A DNA stretch of 64,000 nucleotides from Micropterus salmoides (taxonomy: Eukaryota; Chordata; Actinopteri; Centrarchiformes; Centrarchidae): assembly GCF_014851395.1 (NCBI RefSeq), contig NW_024041150.1:3214891-3278890 (forward strand). Reading direction: 5' to 3'. Under the pieces are notes generated by a model. The model did no database searches, was not told where the DNA came from, and saw nothing but the letters and a program-made list of their open reading frames with translations. The position numbers and the translations under genes are program-made. Below are positions 59,746 through 64,000 of the stretch, piece after piece; within the stretch, counting starts at the first letter, position 1; each line of letters opens with the position of its first letter.

Positions 59746-62700
59746 GGATGACTGAGAATCTTCACAGACATTGTTTTAATTACCTTATTTATTTATTTTA
59801 TTTTTTAATTTCCAATTAAAGTTTTTAATTAGTTCTTTTGAAATGTATTTATTTATGCATTTGTATTATTCTTCGTTTTATTTTCTACCCTATTCATTTA
59901 CCCAAAGGTGTTTGTCTCCCCTTTTCTGCCTCATTATGCAAATGAGGGGGCGCTGTCTCAAGGGGTCAACCGCGCTCCAACCCAGAGCCCTTTAAAGAAA
60001 GAGTCGCGTCAGCGGGGGTCCAAAATGTCAAAAAAGTCACGTGGTTCATGGGGTACAAAGTAGTTATGCTGATGATCGAAGCTATACTTGAGACGTGTAA
60101 TAAGTACTAACTCTGAAACAGTATTATTTCTTATTTTGAAGTGGCAAAATATTATTTTGAATAAATATTACATTAACAGTACCATGTCTTCTACTTGCAT
60201 CAGTTTCAGAGATTGAGGAAAGAAGGAATATAGAGACTAAGGGAAGAAAGAAGGGATGCAGACACTGAGAGAAGGGAAAGAAAATAATATAATTGTTTTT
60301 AGCATGATTCCTTATAAAAGGTATATTATAATAGGCATTTACAACCATGTGATGTTTTCTATCTCACCATGGTCCACTCAGTACTCTTTAGCCTCACTGC
60401 TCCTCCCCCACGCAGAGTTTACTATGAAGAATGTTTTAGTTTACTATGAAGATTGCTTTTATAAGATGTCAGTATACGACTTTTAGTGTTCCCCAAAGCC
60501 CCCAAAAATAAATAAATATAATTTTGAAATATTTAATTCATACTCACCAGTAATATATTTAAATAAATATTAAATACAACCCCCAAAATTAAAATTAATA
60601 GGCTGCCCCTGTTTATATTGTGTTTATATTGTGTTTATATTGTGTGCTGCTAACCTTATCCATTGACAGTATCATAATTTGTTTGTTAATTTGTTAACCG
60701 TTAATGTCCCTAAATCTTCTAATTTAGTGGGGGAAATCCACTAACATGCTTTAATGCACATGTTCACTTGATTCAGTTGCGCTAATGATATATAATTTCA
60801 TTTTTACACGTCTGACCTTTTAAACATGGATCCCAAATAGCATTTTCTGCAGCCCAGCTATTGAGATACTCCATGATCCACCATTGCTGTGAAAAACTGG
60901 TCCCAACTCCCAACTTGTCACATATGGAGGCATGGTCAAGACCAGTTGGTGTCAATTTGTAACACTCTGGGGATCTCCTTAGTGTCATAGGTCAACGCAG
61001 TGGGGGAAGCGCTGTAGCGTCCCTTTTGGACAGAAAAGGTGGGTATATGATATTTAACAGAAAAGACCAAGTAAGGAGGTGTTTGTGGTTGATGAGGGCC
61101 AAAAAACGGACTTTCAATGAGGAGACCGGTGTTCATTTCCCATATGAAACAAAAAAGGCAACATTAAATGTAAAGTTACGTAAATTGTGAAAGTTGTTAT
61201 TATTTTAACCCAAACCATGATCTTTCCTAACCCTGCTGTTTGTAAGAACACAGTCCAGCTAGCTGCACCAAAATTTCTTATTTGAGCCTTAAAGCATTGA
61301 AACGGACCAGAGCGCGCTGACAGGCAGGTTAGTGACTTTATTCCGTCATTTTCTCACTTTACAAAGACAAGTGTTGCAGTATGAGTCTTTCATGAAGAGA
61401 GGCTACGAAGTCTTAATTGTACGCGATACGAGCACTACATACAGTATAATGTATTAAACTGTCAGACGGTTTTCAACATAGCCTATATACATTATGGAAA
61501 TAAGATTAATTGGATAATATTCACTATATATTCATTACAAACAGCCGTATTAAGAAGGCAGTAAAGAGCAATGCACTTGCATACACTGTTTCCATTGAAA
61601 TAACATTTTTGCTATGTTTTACTCGTTCCTGGTGGAAAAAACAATAACGCTGGCCCTCCCGGCACCCTTACAGTCAACATGGCGGCAAAGATTACAGATG
61701 TTGTGGTTCAAGATAAGACCAAACTTTTCTATGAATGCCAGTTTATGAGCCTCACCAAAAGATAACTCTTGCCATGTCGTAACGCATATTGTAAAATGGT
61801 GAATACAGCTGAGAAGACGAAAGTCTAGGTTTTACATTAGGATCAGTTAATAAGATTACTTTTTCAAAAATTGGGAATCACCTTGGCCCTAGAGCATACA
61901 GTCATAAATGTGCAAAAAAATATTAGGCTGATGGGGGCAGTAGTATGCAAGATTAGCTGTGGACAGATGCACACATACACTCACCTGACCAAATGCATGA
62001 TCCCCTCCTGGCTTACGCCTTATGTGACCTAGCTGCATATCAGTGTATTAGCTCTACAGTGGTTAAAACAGGTTTTAACCATAGAACATGCTGACCTTCA
62101 GCCAGATACAGACTGTATTTCTAGAATGTAACATTTAGCATGTGAGTGTAACACTGCACCATTTACATTGTTATTTCAGCAATAATCTCAAAGTAATGTG
62201 GTTTATTTTAGAGTTATACCAGTACCTGCATTAACTGAGGGTAGGACAAGTACTTTCAACATCTCTCTGGGACCGTGCACATCTGTAGCTCACTTAATAT
62301 TACTGCAACCCAAATGTTTGTGTGTTATCAGTCATGGTGATGCTTGTGCTGCACTCTTGAATAAATCATAACTTTATGCTAAAATGTTTTTTTATTGTTG
62401 GTTAATACTTCCTAATAACTTGCAAGACAGTTATATCAGTCAGTTTTATAACAAAAAGACCATTACCAAAGGAACCAAAGCATGACCTTCATAAAAGTTT
62501 AATGTGCTTGATAAACAGTTTGTAGCTGTGTGAGATGATTGATATTTAGTCATTTATGTGTTAATTTATTCATATGTATTCATTGGCTTGACCCGCTTAT
62601 TCCTATCAGGATCATGGAATGGTGCAATAAAAGAAAAAGGCAACAAAAGGATGGTAAGATAATAAAATGAATGCAAGACTCACAGATGGTAGGCGGCAAC

Positions 62701-63294
62701 AGGTATTAAATGGTCATTATATGAAATCCCAGCAGGTGTATAAAAACTGCACAGGAAAATAGAAGCTCCAACAATAAACTAGTGTCTGCAAAGAGAAGAG
62801 AACATGACTGTAAGCCTGGCAGGTTTCTACTCAGACACACTTTTGTCCAGTCAAGACTTCAATTATTGTATTATCATCAAACAGGAAAAGGTTTGAAGGG
62901 CAAATCTCCAGATAAATACTGTATCAGAGATTTATCCTTTCACAGAGTACAAAATAGCCATTGTGGATTTGTTACTCTTAAATTCTGGTTAAAGGTGTCA
63001 GGTAAATTTGCTGCTTGCGGCAGTGTGACAAAAGGAATTGATTGAGTGCGAAGGCAAAAACAACCAGAAGCTCTTTTAATTCATTTTTCTTTTACAATGT
63101 GAGTGGTTAAGGCCCTGTCTGCTCTTAGCAGATGTTAAGTCCCTAACAGATGTTTGTTTTATGGTGACCTATATTTGGTGATCTGTGTTTGGAATGGGTG
63201 GTTTATGCGTTCTACTTTTTACCGCGAGCCTGATTTTTCTCATAGTACGATAAAGGTTTCAGACTGATCAATTTGAACAAAAGAGAAGAGATAC
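59746..63294. other. upstream intergenic sequence
   Basis: No supported gene. Contains the 12-bp tandem repeat, a stretch at 60860-61140 that resembles a mid-repetitive fish sequence I cannot name, an ATGGCGGC site at 61679, and an RTE-tail-like 'ttggcttgacccgcttattc' at 62583. Confidence 0.5.
60612..60645 (+). repeat. 12-bp tandem repeat x3
   Basis: Three copies of gtttatattgtg in a row. Confidence 0.9.
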
Positions 63295-63850
63295 ATATAC
63301 TACATGGCCAAAAGCATGTAGACACATATACATTGCATCCATATCTGTTATATCTGATGTATATTTCAGAGTCAGAATTAGAAACAGCTTTGTTGCCAAG
63401 TAGTTTTAACACGTCCAAGAAATTTGCTTTGGTGAATTGGTGCCAGACATAAACATGTATAAATATAAATATAAAAACATAGAATGAACAAGCCATACAA
63501 GTTAGATTATATAAGAATTAGATAGACTTTGTGCAATTTGGTAGTTATTTACATGTTCAGTTTTGTCTGTTTTTTATTGTACTTTTTTAGTAACCTTCCA
63601 ATGTCATGTCCAAAATATGGGCATTATTCTGCTCCTACTGTACTGTAACAGCACACTTTTCTTGGAAGGCCTCCAACCAGGTTTTGGAACCAGGCTGCAG
63701 GGATTTGCTTGCATGCAGCCACACAAGCATCCCTGAGATCCAGGACTGATGAGGTCTGTTTCACAATAAGTGTTACAGTTCATCCCAAAGGCGCTGGATG
63801 GAGTTGGTGTCAGGGCTCTGTGCAGGCCGGTCAAGTTCTTCCACACGTTT
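63295..63850. mobile_element. degenerate DNA-transposon repeat
   Basis: Starts with tactacatggccaaaagcat, resembling a widespread fish transposon end. It continues after an interruption with ttcatcccaaaggcgctgga and gtcaagttcttccacacg, typical of the inner part of the same repeat. A LINE-tail-like piece interrupts it at 63368-63452. Superfamily not assigned. Confidence 0.45.
63368..63452 (-). mobile_element. L2/CR1-type LINE 3' tail fragment
   Basis: Reads agaaacagctttgttgccaa and ctttggtgaattggtgcc. In reverse this is the fish LINE tail 'accaa...aaattccttg...ggcaataaagct'. A related sequence in the other orientation is at 2329-2396. Confidence 0.45.
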
Positions 63851-64000
63851 CTGGTCTAAAACATTACTGTATGCTGTATTAAGAATTCACTCAATTAAAA
63901 GTAAGGTCCAAGCAGTGAAAAAACACCTAGATCGATTGATTGATTCAGTTCCGCAGCTCTACAGTCTTGGAGATACAAGTCAATGAGAAAACCTGGCCAA

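Overview
The window is eukaryotic and very probably from a ray-finned (teleost) fish. One vertebrate gene with dozens of short GT-AG exons fills about three quarters of it. Introns and flanks carry typical teleost mobile DNA (Tc1/mariner, hAT, Harbinger-like, Penelope-like, Rex3/RTE-like, a tRNA-derived SINE) and many (CA)n/(GT)n microsatellites. No prokaryotic operons, CRISPR arrays or phage features are visible.

The main gene is ARFGEF3 (BIG3, KIAA1244), on the minus strand from a start codon at 58358 to a stop at 10611. I reconstructed 41 coding exons by matching translated segments to what I remember of the vertebrate family and by requiring GT-AG boundaries and continuous reading phase. 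They total 6,836 coding bases, about 2,278 residues if one missing base is allowed for; I recall the human protein as about 2,177 residues. The N-terminal DCB/HUS-like part is in exons 1-13. A long acidic, Ser/Gly-rich linker is in exon 14. The degenerate Sec7 region is in exons 15-17. HEAT-like C-terminal regions fill exons 18-41. In other vertebrates BIG3 restrains secretory-granule biogenesis and binds prohibitin 2; the core of the prohibitin-binding motif is intact here. Exon 36 lacks one base relative to an otherwise intact frame, so the sequence as given would stop early.

1-10610 lies downstream of ARFGEF3. It holds a possible first coding exon of an unidentified same-strand gene (800-910), a 125-bp RTE-type fragment with a 14-bp target duplication, a 114-bp (GA)n tract and a 902-bp non-autonomous hAT element with an exact 8-bp target duplication. 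10611-58358 is ARFGEF3. Several introns hold mobile elements, two of them only about 16-25 bp from a splice donor. 58359-64000 is upstream sequence with the putative promoter, a small divergent ORF, a Penelope-like remnant with inverted arms and further degenerate repeats.

I did not find a convincing new gene system. The observations most worth checking are the exon 36 frameshift, exon 23 bracketed by complementary (TG)n and (CA)n runs, the possible first exon at 800-910, and the mobile elements abutting splice sites.
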